Assembly (NCBI RefSeq): GCF_000471905.2
Contig: NW_006497600.1
Span: forward strand, 1,505,887-1,569,886
Length of the DNA stretch: 64,000 nucleotides
From: Amborella trichopoda
Taxonomy: Eukaryota; Streptophyta; Magnoliopsida; Amborellales; Amborellaceae
Direction of reading: 5' to 3'
The position numbers and the translations under genes were made by a program. Below, piece by piece: positions 1-11,640 of the stretch (positions within the stretch are counted from its first letter, which is position 1; the number at the start of each line of letters is the position of its first letter). The notes under the pieces were generated by a model that saw only the letters and a program-made list of their open reading frames with translations, ran no database searches and had not been told where the DNA came from.

Positions 1-499
1 TTGGATTCAACTGGGCTGCCCAGGTTCTGGGCGCCCGCTTCGAGGCTGGGCGGCCTAGACCCCTTAGGTCGCCTAGGACCCACCTAGAACTTTTTGAGAC
101 ACTGATCATTACATTGTCTACATCAATTGGTAAGAAAAAAATAAGAAGCAAATCAACCTAGTTGTCCAGCTGTTTGAGAAATTGTGAGGAGACCAGTTAC
201 ACAAACACTAAATTTTGCAAGAAAGTTGCACATTAACATCAAGGCAAACTCTGGTGGTTTTTGCCCCCTGCCCATGGCTTTCATTTGTCGATAGATTGAC
301 AAACATCATCATCAGAGCATTTTCCTAACTATTTGGGGTTGGCTATAGGTTGACAAACAAAAGAAAAAATAAAAAAACATGTATGATCTTTTCAACCAAT
401 CCTAATGAAAACTTTCTTTTCACAAAGAAAAAAAAGATAAAAAAAAGAAAATGCAAATTAAAAGGCACTCTAACACAAAAAGCAAGAGAAAAAACTCAC
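1..499. other. SMC6 intron sequence at the left edge; no exon recognised
   Basis: This stretch lies downstream (minus strand) of the fourth SMC6 coding exon. I searched it for the next conserved SMC6 block (the part containing VIMSQD and REFLHSG in plant homologues) and did not see it, so the next exon is probably outside the window. The first 90 bases are GC-rich with repeated gcctag/gcctagg words, unlike the AT-rich remainder, and look like a dispersed repeat. A 41-bp RTE LINE end lies at 305-345 and is listed separately. Confidence 0.6.
305..345 (-). mobile_element. 41-bp RTE-type LINE 3' end with 13-bp target duplication
   Basis: The minus strand carries the 3' end typical of plant RTE-clade LINEs: a tagccRaccccaa word, a short linker, then a GATGATGAT tail. 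It is flanked by 13-bp direct repeats, tagattgacaaac at 292-304 and taggttgacaaac at 346-358, which match at 12 of 13 positions. The insertion is therefore an extremely 5'-truncated retroposed copy rather than a random motif match. It lies in an SMC6 intron. Confidence 0.65.
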
Positions 500-3400
500 A
501 TTAAAATGCTCCACAAGTTCATGTAGCTCCCCTTTTTTATGAGCAACCTTTTTTCCTGAAATAAGATGATTGTTATTGAAGAACGCATTTAAGAAAACAA
601 GCACAGAGCAAAGTCCCATTGCCAAAGACATTGTAAGAAGTATCAATGAATTACTCACTCAAGACATAAGGTACGCGAAAGGCCACACAATAAAACCCAA
701 TATTGTACAGAGTTCACAATCTATTGAATAGATGCAAAATCAAAAGCCCCAAATAAGAAGTACCAATGAATTACTCACTCAATACATAAGGTATTCGAAA
801 GGCAACATAATAAAACCCAATATTGTACAGAGTTCACATTCTATTGAATAGATGCAAAATCAAAAGCCTTGGGGCTCTCTCATCACTAGCATCAACAAGA
901 TAATTTCAATCATAGTTCAGAATCCAGTATATCTATGTCAAATCCATTTCAAAAACCCTAGTATGGATGTTGCTGCACTAAGCAGGCTTATGCACAAAGG
1001 CAGTTCGGTACCAACATTTTCATTGCCGATACTCCACCAAGAAGAGGCACATATTGGCAATCGTGCCATTTGGTTGACAAGGTGTTTCACCTCGATCACA
1101 GATGAGACCAACTTGTATGTTGGCTTGCCGGTGCATCATACAGGGCCAGAATTATAGTAAAAAAGGGCACAAAGCAACAGTTAAATAGCCGAACAGAAAT
1201 GTTCTACTTAAGTCGTTGTTCATAGTCCATATGTTATTCTTCAAAGGCACTACAAATCCCTAGACCCATGGAAAACCATTATGCAACTGCTCATCTTCCT
1301 CCAACTTAGGAACAGCACTAGCTAAGGCTCCCAGCTTCCCTCCCTCCGAAAATCTAAAGCATCTTATGCAAGTCATTTTGTCCCATGGCCCATCTAAAGG
1401 ACCGCATCATATATGATACATGCAATCATTCCGTCACCTGCCCTCTGGCCAGCAATCTGGCATGTAAACCCATGCACAATATTGCACGTACATGTATCAT
1501 ACTCATACCTGATTCTGCAACAATTAAAATTTAAACTAGATCGAGACCACAAACAGTTATTGCACTTGAGATCAAATATAGAGATACAATGACTTTCACG
1601 AACACATGTGACATGATCAAGAATTGAACATCCTAGTTGAAAAATTGAACACCTGAATAGATAGTGGATATCTACAAGTCGGTACATCTTTGTCCAATTC
1701 CATAAAATCAATTCTCCTGACCCTCAGAAGAAAACCAAATGAGAAAAGCACCCCAAAATGCGCAGCGATGCAAGAATTAAAGTTTCATAGTAGAGCAAGA
1801 TCACAATGTACTGGGAACAACAGGAGAGCAGTGGCAATGTTAGCATTAAACAGGATGTCAAGAAGTCAGCTGAGCATAAATCACCCTACAGCTCTAGCAC
1901 ATAAAGCCATTAAAAAAATATCAAAACGAGCAATGGATGTGGAAAAGTAACCTCTACAGTCTTTCAAGACAGTGGTGCTAGATGATACTGTTATCCTGCG
2001 CTCTATGCTTATTACATTGCCATATGTATCATGCTTGAAAGCATCCTCTCCTTGATTCTTCATCTCCACAACCACAAGAGCATAACTGCAGAGAAAGAGT
2101 TGCATAACTACAAAATAACAAGAAAAATGGCTATAAAAGAGCAATCAGATGTTCTTCTTCCCAAAGAGAGACATGAAAGGACTCATAGGTAAATAAATGA
2201 TCATAAATCTAAGACATCTCCTAATATGGTCGTTTTCCCTTCAAAAAAAAAAAATTCCATCAGAAAGTTACAAGAAATCGTTATTAAGGCTCACAACAAC
2301 AAAGCTCTTCAATTTGATCTTAGGCAGTCATAAAACATGCCATGAGTAAGATCCAACCTTAATATCTTTTATAAGCAAAAATATCAACAGTACTTGTAAC
2401 ACCTCCATAAATCATCACAGGTAGTCCACAAAATAGGAATCGCACGCAGATACCTGGGAAAAATGCAAATATCATATATTTTTCCCCAACAATGATATTC
2501 CTGACTAATGCATATTTTAACCTCTGTCGGAATTTGAAATAACAGACTAACACGTTTGAACTTGATATACATTTTTAACCCATTAACAGGTGAAAGATAA
2601 TCCAACCTTCTGAATAGTGGACTGGCAAGAACAGCCTCTTACATATACCAAAATACTTTCCATACACTTACTATCTGGCCCCCACCATATGACTTCTAAA
2701 TAACAGACAGAGACAAAGAGTGATAGAATATAGCTGAAGACCCTGACCACCTGCATGAAACTCAAAATTTCGGGACCAGCAGCATGGTCCGCAGGTGATC
2801 CTAGCACTTTACTGAAATTTTTGCCTTTTTTCTTATTCCATTGCATACATTTAGGGCCACTAAGTTTTCAGGTACATGACATCACGAGTATTAATGATAT
2901 GCTCTCATTAGTAAATATGAATAGTACAACCTTGATCATCAGGTAATGATATAACATATAAGAGGTCCATAAGCACTTTCTTCTGTAACTAACATGGCCA
3001 TAAATTCACTAACATAGGAACCATTTTGATGTTCAGCCAAGTGACATGAAGCTATTTGAGTCAAACTATGCAGCAAAGATAGAGAGAAGAGGGGGGAGGT
3101 CAAAGAGCATTGTCATATTTTACAGAGAGAATCAGAGAAAAATATAGAGAATCAAGTATAACTTAGACAATAAAAACAAAAGCATGGTAACAACCCAAAG
3201 AAAATCTATGGAAAAAGACTACTAAATATTCACAGGACCCTTTTCTTTTGCGGCAAAAGGAATTGGATCTTCCAGAACAAAAGGAATAGAAAGTTGTCAA
3301 TAAAAAACTGGAAACTATACAAGAAAATGAGAAATTCAAATGGACGCAGAGACATTTGACCTATTGCAGATAGTAACTTACTTGCAACCGGTTTTTATGA

Positions 3401-3871
3401 ACTCCTTCACTGAAGAAGCCCTCTGTGTATTCTTTGCTCTTATACCAAATGCTACGCACAATGCCGTCAATATTGCACTTTTACCACCTGAAAAGAAAAA
3501 GGGAAAGATATAGAGAGAGAGAGTGTGTGTGTTTGCGTGCACGCGAAAAATATTAGATTAAATCAAATGTCCAATTCTTATAACAATGGTACTGAATCAC
3601 ACTACCCATAGTGCCCAAAAAGATGAGTCATTGAGCATTAATTCGATGTACGGCCCAAACTATATAAATAAATAAATAAAGGTTACAATTTTGATCAATG
3701 AAATTAGAAGAGGAGGAGGTACGTACTTCCATTTTGTCCAGTGATAAAATTAACATGCTCGCCCAAATCAATTTGTAAACTACTGTGACACATGAAGTTC
3801 TCCAAACTTATCTTTGATATAATTCCAGCTCCATATCTATGAGGATTCACAAAAGCCCTAGGAGTATCCAT
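500..3871 (-). CDS. SMC6: SMC6, structural maintenance of chromosomes 6 (N-terminal exons; gene continues off the left edge)
   Basis: SMC6 pairs with SMC5 in the nuclear SMC5/6 complex, an ATPase acting in homologous-recombination repair and SUMO-linked genome maintenance. Four minus-strand coding exons are visible: 3727-3871, 3382-3487, 1952-2085 and 500-555. They sum to 441 nt, exactly 147 codons, and each junction has GT/AG and keeps frame. Exon 1 starts MDTPRAF and contains the conserved LENFMCHSSL and HVNFITGQNG segments; the Walker A motif GQNGSGKSAILTALCVAFG spans the exon 1/2 junction. Exon 2 ends EFIKTGC; exon 3 carries EGEDAF-like GEDAFKHDTYG and SIERRIT; exon 4 ends GELHELVEHFN. 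This is the head-domain half; the hinge, coiled coils and C-terminal ATPase half are outside. No stop or frameshift is seen. The family identity is firm; expression is unknown. Introns of 0.24, 1.3 and 1.4 kb contain repeats but no other gene. Confidence 0.93.
634..870. repeat. Direct tandem duplication, period 120 bp
   Basis: The block beginning taagaagtaYcaatgaatta at 634 recurs at 754, exactly 120 bp later, with only a few substitutions, through the word aaatcaaaagcc. It is a two-copy tandem duplication inside the 556-1951 intron of SMC6. The rest of that intron shows nothing I can assign. Confidence 0.9.
2086..3381. other. SMC6 intron 2; nothing further recognised
   Basis: This 1.3-kb stretch separates coding exons 2 and 3 of SMC6. 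It has short open frames on both strands but none resembles a known protein. The only visible structure is AT-rich low complexity. Confidence 0.6.
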
Positions 3872-4330
3872 TTCGTCTCACTAGTACCTCAACAAATGAT
3901 GTAATTCAGAACCAAACACTATCGCTTCTGTATCATACAAAACCTTGAATTTAAGATCATGAAACATGACTTCCAAATGAAGCCCTAGTATCCACTCCTT
4001 GCTGGTCTAGGGCTTCTGCAACCTGAAATTCAACAAATCGGGAGCTAAATACCCAATAAAAAACCCTAAAACGCAGCATCAAATCTACCAATGATAACCC
4101 CATATTCAGCACCTGAATGGGTGGAGAATCTCCAGTGGAGATTAGCATAAAAACTCTCAATTCATCTGACATTGATTGGGGCTTTCTCCCATAAACCCCG
4201 ATAAGGAACTGGAAGATATCGAGTTCAGTAATAAAATCCTAGGCTTCTTCATCATTACTGGTCTCTGAAATCACGAAAACCGCATCATAGGTTTCGGGCC
4301 TTGGTTTCTAGGGTTTTCGTGCGCTGAGGG
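3872..4330 (-). promoter_or_regulatory. SMC6 5' leader with a probable 90-nt leader intron
   Basis: Upstream of the SMC6 start codon the minus strand holds several short upstream ATGs. A plausible leader intron runs 4112-4023, with donor CAG|GTGCTG and acceptor TTTCAG|GTTGC. The transcript start probably lies near 4300-4330, where the minus strand carries AAACCCTAG and a purine/pyrimidine mix typical of plant leaders. No TATA box is convincing. The boundaries are inferred, not demonstrated. Confidence 0.45.
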
Positions 4331-5483
4331 AAATGGCCCTCTAAAAAAAGCCGCAAAAAATAATTGATATTTTAATTTGGGAGAGCGCGAAATTCGGTTG
4401 AGGCATTTAAGACCGTTGATATTTTGAATAGCAGAGATTTGGTATTTTATGTACGAACATTACCTCTGTTATTGAGACAAATACCAAACCAACCCCCTCC
4501 CCTAAAAAAACGTTGAAAGAAAATGATCAAAAGATCCTTAGGACATTTAATTAGAATTGGAACTTGGGCGTTGTGTGGCCTTGTTGATTGACAGCACGTA
4601 CGCTATACTCCCTTAAGAGATCGTTAGCAAATCGCCCTTTAATCGGCCATTTTTTCAACTAATGGCCGTTTTTATGGAAACAGTTTTAAACGGGACGTTT
4701 TGAAAAGTTCGGTAAAAAATAGTGTAATTTTCATAAAAACGCTTAATGCATGTTTTTTTATAATACGATTTAAATCATACCAAATATTTGTATCCTTTTT
4801 TACCTATAATTTTTTGTTTGAAAGATACCTCTTTTTTTTTTTTTTTTTTTTTTCCTGTTTTGTGTGTTGTAGTCATGGCTATTTTTTTACTTTTGAAAAA
4901 AACATTATTTCAAAAAAAAACCTAAAATATAAATTTTTATCCCCACTGTTCTTCAAAGCCACAGTTGTAGATCGAAGGTATGAATTTTTTTGCCTTTTTT
5001 TTTAAAAACATAAACAAATAGATGCAAATTTCAGTTGTTATTATAGAAAATCATTGTGTAAATGAAATACTATTTAGAGCAAATCATTTTGTAAAGTTAA
5101 TCATTGTGTAAAGAAAATTATATATATTCAGATTTCTGTGATTATTTGTGATAATTGTTTTATGAAAATACTGTTTATGACACAAATTAGAGCTCAAAAC
5201 ATAGTATGAGTGAGAAGCATAGAGTGTGACTATAGGACCAAGTAATTAATATTTTGTTCTTTATTATGTGGGAACAAAGATAAACAATATAGTGTAAACT
5301 GTAAACTTACAGAAGCAAGCAATTGTACATATACGATTAGTTCCCCAAACCAAATCCTTCAGCTTTGCTTGTTGTTTCTCCGAGAAATGAAAGGCCCACT
5401 TTTTTTTCTCGGTCTCTTTACAAATCAGTATAGTTAGGGCTTTCTTTCGAACAATATCCCAAATCAGAGAGAAAAACATTATT
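4331..5483. other. Intergenic AT-rich DNA, presumed SMC6 upstream region
   Basis: Homopolymer T and A tracts (for example around 4830-4855) and AT-rich sequence dominate. No gene, RNA gene or transposon end is recognisable here. The part next to 4331 may hold the SMC6 promoter. Confidence 0.5.
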
Positions 5484-5629
5484 CAAACTATCCCAAATCA
5501 GCATTTCATATTCTTTTTCTCTCTCTAAAAAACAGTTAGTGCCTCTTCCAATAGGGTTCTCCAAACTATCTCAGCTCAGCATCCTGTCTTATTTTTCTCT
5601 CTCTAAAAAATAGTAAGTGCCTCTTCCAT
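5484..5629. repeat. 88-bp tandem duplication at the copia insertion site
   Basis: The word caaactatc followed by a ctctctctaaaaaa tract and tgcctcttcca occurs at 5484 and again at 5572. The second copy is cut by the left LTR of the copia element. The 5-bp target sequence TCCAT (5625-5629) is the last part of this copy. Confidence 0.75.
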
Positions 5630-5999
5630 TGTTAAAAAACTTGAGGGAAGAGATGGACCCACTATTAGGATTAGGGGCAGTGTCGTGAGACTATCGATCG
5701 TAAAGATCAAGCTTTTACTAAAACTGTTAGAACTTTGTAAATTTTTGTGTATTTCTCCATGACCTGAAACCCTTCTTAAAGAGGGATGGAAGAGGTCGTT
5801 ATCCAACGTTCGGCTTCCTCCTGAAATCTCTGAGAAAAAGTGACCTTGTAATCCTGGGAAGTGGGTGGTTACTTTATAGCCGTTAGATAACGGCTCATTC
5901 TCTCTCTAAGAAGCCTCCATTTTTAGTGATAAGCATTAAAATATAAGAGAGATAAATATTACACGTTTAAGGGCCTATGGCCATACACACGTACCAACA
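5630..5999 (-). repeat. 3' LTR of copia element 1
   Basis: This 370-bp terminal repeat aligns along its length with 11019-11390, sharing blocks such as gggaagtgggtggttacttt and gtgataagcattaWa. It is the 3' LTR because the polypurine tract adjoins its inner end and pol is on the minus strand. Confidence 0.92.
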
Positions 6000-6369
6000 T
6001 CTCCCACTTGGTCATAAAGGACTGATGTATTGAAATATCATAAAGCCTTTACCACTCAATGAATTTAACATTTATGTGCATATTTTTGTCATGAGGCTTT
6101 CATGCAAGTGTGGTTATACATCTCATAATAAAAAATATCAAAAATCATATCATGGTTTTTCACATTATGCGGTTTTTCCTCTCATGACCAAGACATCAAA
6201 AAATATCCCATTTGAGAATTCCTGACTTAAATATTTCTAAGTCTCATCAAAGCTACATGTTTTGATAATATTTTTACACTCAATCTCTTTGTTAAAGGGT
6301 CTGCAATTGTATTTGAAGATGGCAAATAACTTACAGTTATTTCATTCTTTCTAATAATATCATAAATAC

Positions 6370-7640
6370 AATGATAATCAATTTCAATGTGCTAACCTTA
6401 GAACTATAAGCTTTATTTTTAATTGATGAACTAGCAGCCTGATTATCACAACAAATTTTAACAGGTCCGTCGGCTATATCTAGCTTCAAATCATTTACAA
6501 AGCATTTAATCTATACGGCATAAGATATAGCAATGCTACAAGCAATATACTCGGCTTCCATAGTATACCAAGCTACGCAACCTTATTTCTTACTAGACTA
6601 AGAAATACATCCACCTCCAAAGAGGAATACAATTCCTGAAGTTGATTTTTTATCATCTAGGTCTCCTGCAAAATCTGCATCAGAATACCCAGTAACCTCT
6701 AAGTTGTTAACTTATAATTTTTAGTTTTCTGAATATATTTGAGTATCATTTTTACAGTTTGCCAATGAGCCATCCCATTATTACTCTGAAATCTACTTAC
6801 AATACCATATGCATGACTCAAATCAGGTTTTGTACACAACATGATTTGTGCATCCTACAACTTGAACATATGAAATTCTTTCAATTTCAATTTTGTTGGA
6901 CACATTTTTTTTGATAATTTCAAGCCTTTACAAATAGGTGTATCTATGGGCTTGCAATTTTCTATTTTAAATATCTTTAAAAACACTTTTTAAATAATTT
7001 TCTTGAGATAAACATAGAAGTCGTGAATTTCTATCTCTTGTTATCTTAATAGCCAATACATATGAGGCTTCTTCCATATCTTTTATCTCATAATGAGAAC
7101 TTAGCCACGATTTGGTATGGTAAATCATACCAATATCATTACCGGCTATCAAAATATCATCCACATATAGTGACAATATAACAAAATTGCTCCCACTGTT
7201 CCAAACATATACACAATGGTCTAACCGGTTGGCTATGTAATTAATTTCGGTTATTGCATTATGAAAAGTAAAGTACCATTGTTTAGAAAACTGTTTTAGA
7301 CCATATAAAGATTTATTAAGTTTATATACTTTGTCTTCTTGGCATTTAATTACATATCTTTCTGGTTATTTCATGCATATGTCTTCTTTTAATTCTCCAT
7401 TTAAGAAGTTGTTTTGACATCCATATGAAATAATTCTATATTATAATATGAAATTTATGTAAGGATGATCCTAATAGATGAAAATTTGGCTATTGAAGAA
7501 TAAATTTATACATAATCTATACCCTCTTTTTTGGTAAATCCTTTAGCTATCAACCTAACTTTATTTTTATCAGTGGATTTATTTGCATTAAGCTTTTTCT
7601 TTAGGACCCATTTGCAACCGATGACTTTTCTATCTTTAGG
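6370..7640 (-). pseudogene. Copia reverse transcriptase and RNase H (element 1), degraded
   Basis: The minus strand keeps the RT catalytic motif YVDDILIAGND within a readable 70-residue stretch (6967-7176), followed by the SQENYLKSVFK segment. Upstream, around 7590-7640, the CKW(V)LKKKLN start of the copia RT domain is legible. RNase H is legible at about 6440-6690, with DADFAGD, KKSTSG, EAEYIACS and CDNQAA-type words broken by stops. Several frameshifts separate these pieces. The usual product primes on tRNA-iMet and copies the element RNA in cytoplasmic particles; this copy cannot make it. Confidence 0.88.
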
Positions 7641-7689
7641 GAGGTCAACCAACTCTTAGACTTTATTTATTGTAATAGAATCAAGTTTA

Positions 7690-8774
7690 TCATCCATGGA
7701 TTGAGTCCATTCAGCTGAGTCATGTGAGCTAATACCTTCACTGTAGCTTTGAAGTTCATCTATTGTATCATCATTCATTGAAGAGTAATTATCTTCATTC
7801 ATAAATATATAAAATTCTTCTAAAGTCGTAAGTGGGGCTTTAGTTCTTTTAAGCCTATCTAGTATATTTGATTCAATTGAATAATTCTCAACAAATGCAG
7901 AGGGAGTCTGACAAACAGGGTCTTCCAGACGCTTATCTTTATCAATTTCATGTAACTCAATAGGTTGATTTAAAATATTTTCATCATCTATATTTTATAA
8001 GAAATGAACATCGCGTATCTCTACTAATGATCTAGTATCATAGTTATAGAATCTATACTTTTTAGAATTTTCTGAATAGCCTATGAAAGAGTATTTTATA
8101 GTTTTACTTAGTATTTTATTTATATTTTGTAGTGGTATAAGCACATGTGCCCATGAACCCAAAACTTTCAAGATAGTAAGGTTAGGTTTCTAACCTGTCC
8201 ATAATTCATATGGGGTCAAGTCTAAAGATTTAGTTGGAATACGATTAATGATATATATTGCAGTGTTGAGAGCCTCACCCCAAAAATGAGGTGATAAATT
8301 TGAATGGCTCATCATGGACTTAACCACGTCCATTAGAATTTTATTTCTCCTTTCAACTACACCATTTTGTTGTGGTGTATATGGTATAGTTGTTTGGTGA
8401 ATTATATCATGCTCCTTACAAAATTCATAAAATATGACGAAGCAATATTCACATCTCCTATCTATTTGAAGAATTTTAATATGTCTACTTAACTGATTTT
8501 TTACCTCAGTTTTATATTCTTTAAATGGATCTAATGCATCTGATTAATTACTAATTAGGTATACATATCCATAACGTGAATAATCGTCTATAAATGTTAT
8601 GAAATATTCAATACCTCTATGTATTTTCACATTTAATGGGCCACATATATCAAAGTGAACAAGACTAAGTAGTTCAATAGACATTTTCCCTGTAGGGAAA
8701 GGCTTATTAGTTAATTTACCAGAAATACATGGCTCGCATGTTTTGAACACAATTTTTTCTAAATTGGGGATCAA
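7690..8774 (-). pseudogene. Copia integrase and linker (element 1), degraded
   Basis: The clearest part (8544-8774) reads as the GAG-pre-integrase zinc region and start of the integrase core: CEPCISGKLTNKPF, then LLSLVHFDICGPLNV and EYFITFIDDYSRYGYVYL, with catalytic Asp in HFDICGP and IDDYSR contexts. The remaining core, including the NGVVERKNR-type segment near 8330-8370, and the linker toward RT are readable only with frameshifts. The reading is cut at about 8790, where the family continues into protease; here the strand switches instead. Confidence 0.85.
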
Positions 8775-8789
8775 GCTTCATAATTTTTT

Positions 8790-9479
8790 CAATAGAAATT
8801 GTTGTTGATAGTTATAAAAAAAATAAAAATAAAAAAATAAATAAAAGTTTGCTGAAATTTTAGAGAGAAAGAAAAAGACATACATAATTGCTGAAAATTA
8901 GTTGGCTTGCACCTTTCTTTCTTCCATATTTTATTGCTGAAAATATGTGCATAATTTTATTGGATTATTGAAAATTGTTATGCACACAACAACTATTCCA
9001 GTAAAGGTTGTTATATCAATTGCATGCATTTTTTTTCGTGGCTTATAATTTAGGGATTTACTACATATTTTATTTGCATAATAATTGTCATTGCATTGCA
9101 TAATTATCCTTTGCTTGGGTCTTTTTCAGTTAGAAAATTTCATGATCTTGATTTTGTGAATTCATTATTTTTATGATTAGGCAATACCATATTTTTGTTG
9201 AAAATATCAAAATATCATTTTAGACTCTCTCTCTTGTGCTAAAACATATTCATATATTTATGAATTTATTTTTATACAAGATTTGGCATAAAGTAGTTGT
9301 TGCCTTACTTTATTAATTTTTTGTTGCATCACAGTAGTGTGAACATAAACTGTTCGAGAATTTGTTTTTTGAGGTCTCAGCTCACTGAGAGTCGGCAATC
9401 CTATTGAGTTAACTAGCAGACAACCTTTTCTTAAACGCAATTAATTTTTTTTTGAACTTTAGGTATTATCTAAAAATTT
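8790..9479. other. Non-coding part of copia element 1 between integrase and plus-strand gag
   Basis: This AT-rich stretch starts with an A-rich run at 8816-8845 and ends just before the plus-strand gag start at about 9483. Its position 5' of gag on the plus strand suggests a retrotransposon leader lying in inverted orientation. No LTR or primer site is visible here. Confidence 0.5.
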
Positions 9480-10410
9480 AAAATGGCATCTAGGCTAGTC
9501 ATGTCAGAACTATCCAAACTTGAAAAACTCAATGAGACCAATTTTTCTATGTGAAAAAGAAAAATTGGATATATTCCTTTTCAAGATAGGGTAGATTATG
9601 TCCTAAAAATTAAAATACCAGTTTTAGAGTCTAATGCCAATGGTCAAGCCAGAAGGCGACTTGAAAAATGGTTAGAAGATGATAAAATAACTATGACCAC
9701 TTGTTGAGCTTTATGAAAGATGATTTAATTAGAGTATTTGAGGATTACACTACAACTCAAAGTATGATGGGCGCCTTATCTGAAAAGTATGGGATCACTT
9801 TCTGAGACATATATACAATTGTTGCTAGAAAAATACAATTGTTGCAGAATGAAAAAAATAGACTCAGGGACCGAGTATGTCAATAAAATGGCAATGCTCG
9901 CAAAAGACCTTGCTGCAGTTGGGAATCCAGTCCCCAATCGCATGCAAATGTCATTTGTCCTTAACAGTCTCCCTCTATCTTGGGAGTCTGTTGTAATGAT
10001 ATTGAGCAATTAAGCACAAAGGATAACCATGTTAAATCTTCACATGCATATTAGTATTGAAGCTGAGAGAAAAATGAGAAAGAAGTCAAATGAATTCCAC
10101 TTTGCCAAAAGTTCATCTTCTCAGATCCCCAATAGACAATTCAATTATCAGAAAAATAATAGGTATAAGGGAAATGAGATAAATTTTTAAGATTAAAAGA
10201 ATAAGGTTGAGACGACATGTTTTTATTGTAAGGAAATTGGGCACATCAAGTTTAATTGTCCTAAGATGAAAAATAAAAATAGGAACCAAAATAACAGCCT
10301 TGCCCAAAATAATCAAAATAAGAGAAATGACTTGATCTGCATAGTTTTAGAATGAATAGTTGTCGATCATGACCTGAGAAATTGGTGGGTTGACTCAGCC
10401 TCCACTCGCC
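9480..10410 (+). pseudogene. Copia gag and start of protease, on the strand opposite to pol
   Basis: The plus strand begins MASRLVMSELSKLEKLNETN, typical of the copia gag start. A UBN2-type segment follows at 9789-10013 with SETYIQLLLEKYN and SFVLNSLPLSWESVV. The zinc knuckle reads CFYCKEIGHIKFNCP near 10218-10263, and NWWVDSASTRL near 10380-10410 is the start of the protease region around its catalytic Asp. In-frame stops and shifts separate these parts. Gag packages element RNA; this copy is dead. Its plus orientation conflicts with integrase and RT at 6370-8774, so the block has been inverted or derives from another element. Confidence 0.85.
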
Positions 10411-11018
10411 TCAAAAAAAAAATATTAGTTACACAGTGGCACAAAAAAAAAAAAATCCGCATTAAAAAAAAATGTTACCTGGATGATGAGCAAGAAATAA
10501 AGGCCAAGAGAGAATAAAGAATATGTGATTTGTTTCTCTCTACCTTTTGATAGAAATCTCCTATTTACGAAGTGCGTATATCAAAAATCAAAGTTCGTCT
10601 ACTTTTGTTGCTTTAACAAAGTACGACTATTAACTTGCAAAAGGTATAATAATTTGAGAGAAAATAGCAACAGATTGATATCAAAGGATTTCAGCTAATT
10701 TTTACCACAATAAGATAAACCCAACAATGGAACAATTATCTTAGAGATAATAACGAATGAATAATAAATTGACTCACGGCTTATGAATCAACTTTATCAG
10801 AGATGACAAATTTCAACAGAGTAAATAGAGAATTGATAAATTTTTGTTTTTAAGAGAGATATTGTTCAATAAAATACAAACTCACAGGAAACCAATAATC
10901 AATTTCGATCCTAAGACTTGTGGGTTATGAGCAAGAATAAAAAAAACAAAAGAATAATGGAATATGGGAACGGTAAGTTACGAGCCCACTACGCTTTCAC
11001 AACCCGCTCTAATACCAA
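10411..11018 (-). other. 5' leader of copia element 1, with tRNA-iMet primer binding site
   Basis: The minus strand reads LTR, one base, then TGGTATTAGAGC at 11017-11006, which matches the usual plant copia primer site TGGTATCAGAGC with one difference. The remainder is AT-rich leader without coding similarity. Confidence 0.8.
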
Positions 11019-11390
11019 TGTTGAAAAACTTGAGCGAAGAGATGGACCCACTCCTAGGATTAGAGGCAGTGTCGTGAGACTATTAATTGCAAAGATCAGG
11101 CTTCTACCAGAATTGTGAGAACTCTGTAAATTTTTTTGTACCTCTCTATGGCCATGAAACCCTTTTTAAAGAGGGATAGAAGAGACCGTTCTCTAACGTT
11201 CGACTTCCTCCTAAAATCTCTGAAAAAATGTGGCTCTGTAATATTGGGAAGTGGGTGGTTACTTTCTAACCGTTAGATAATGACACTTTCTCTCTCCAAG
11301 AAGCTTCATTTCTTTAGTGATAAGCATTATATTATAAGAGAGAGAAACATTGCACGTTTAAAGGCCCCATGACCACACACAGTACCAACA
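11019..11390 (-). repeat. 5' LTR of copia element 1
   Basis: This 372-bp LTR matches 5630-5999. In element orientation it starts TGTTGGTAC and ends CAACA beside the primer site. Substitutions and small indels relative to the other LTR are frequent, consistent with long residence. Confidence 0.92.
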
Positions 11391-11399
11391 TCCATTAGG

Positions 11400-11640
11400 T
11401 TTTGTGAAGCCGACGACCTCTTCCTTATTATTTCTTCTCTCTATAAACCCTAATGGCTATGAGCTCAGCCCTATTTTCTTATCTTCATTCTTCTCTCTCT
11501 AAACCATAAACACAGATATGTGAAACCCACCCTAGTGGCTATGAGCCCAGCCCTATTTTCTTTCTTATTCACTCTCTAAACCGCTAACACATAGATGCGA
11601 AACCCAAATTTCTACGCACCTTTTTTCAATTAAAAAATTT
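11400..11640. repeat. 82-bp tandem duplication right of copia element 1
   Basis: The segment with ggctatgagcYcagccctat, a ctctctctaaacc tract and aYatgYgaaaccc occurs at 11455 and 11537. Its composition resembles the duplicated unit at the left flank of the element, so the element probably landed in a short minisatellite-like array. Confidence 0.65.

Larger units (their letters stand above)
5630..11390 (-). mobile_element. Ty1/copia LTR retrotransposon, complete ends, decayed coding, gag part inverted
   Basis: The element is bounded by LTRs 5630-5999 and 11019-11390 that begin TGTT and end CCAACA. It is flanked by the perfect 5-bp target duplication TCCAT (5625-5629 and 11391-11395). Read on the minus strand, a primer site TGGTATTAGAGC (11006-11017) follows the 5' LTR and a purine tract AAGTGGGAGA (6009-6000) precedes the 3' LTR. 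The order IN, RT, RNase H on the minus strand is the copia order. All frames carry stops and frameshifts, so it cannot move on its own. Unexpectedly, gag, the zinc knuckle and the start of the protease lie on the plus strand at 9480-10410. The LTRs differ at many positions, so the insertion is old. Confidence 0.93.

Noticed and set aside
852-1157. 101-codon open frame within the first intron block of SMC6
   Set aside because: No similarity recognised; it lies in an intron and starts in a tandem duplication.
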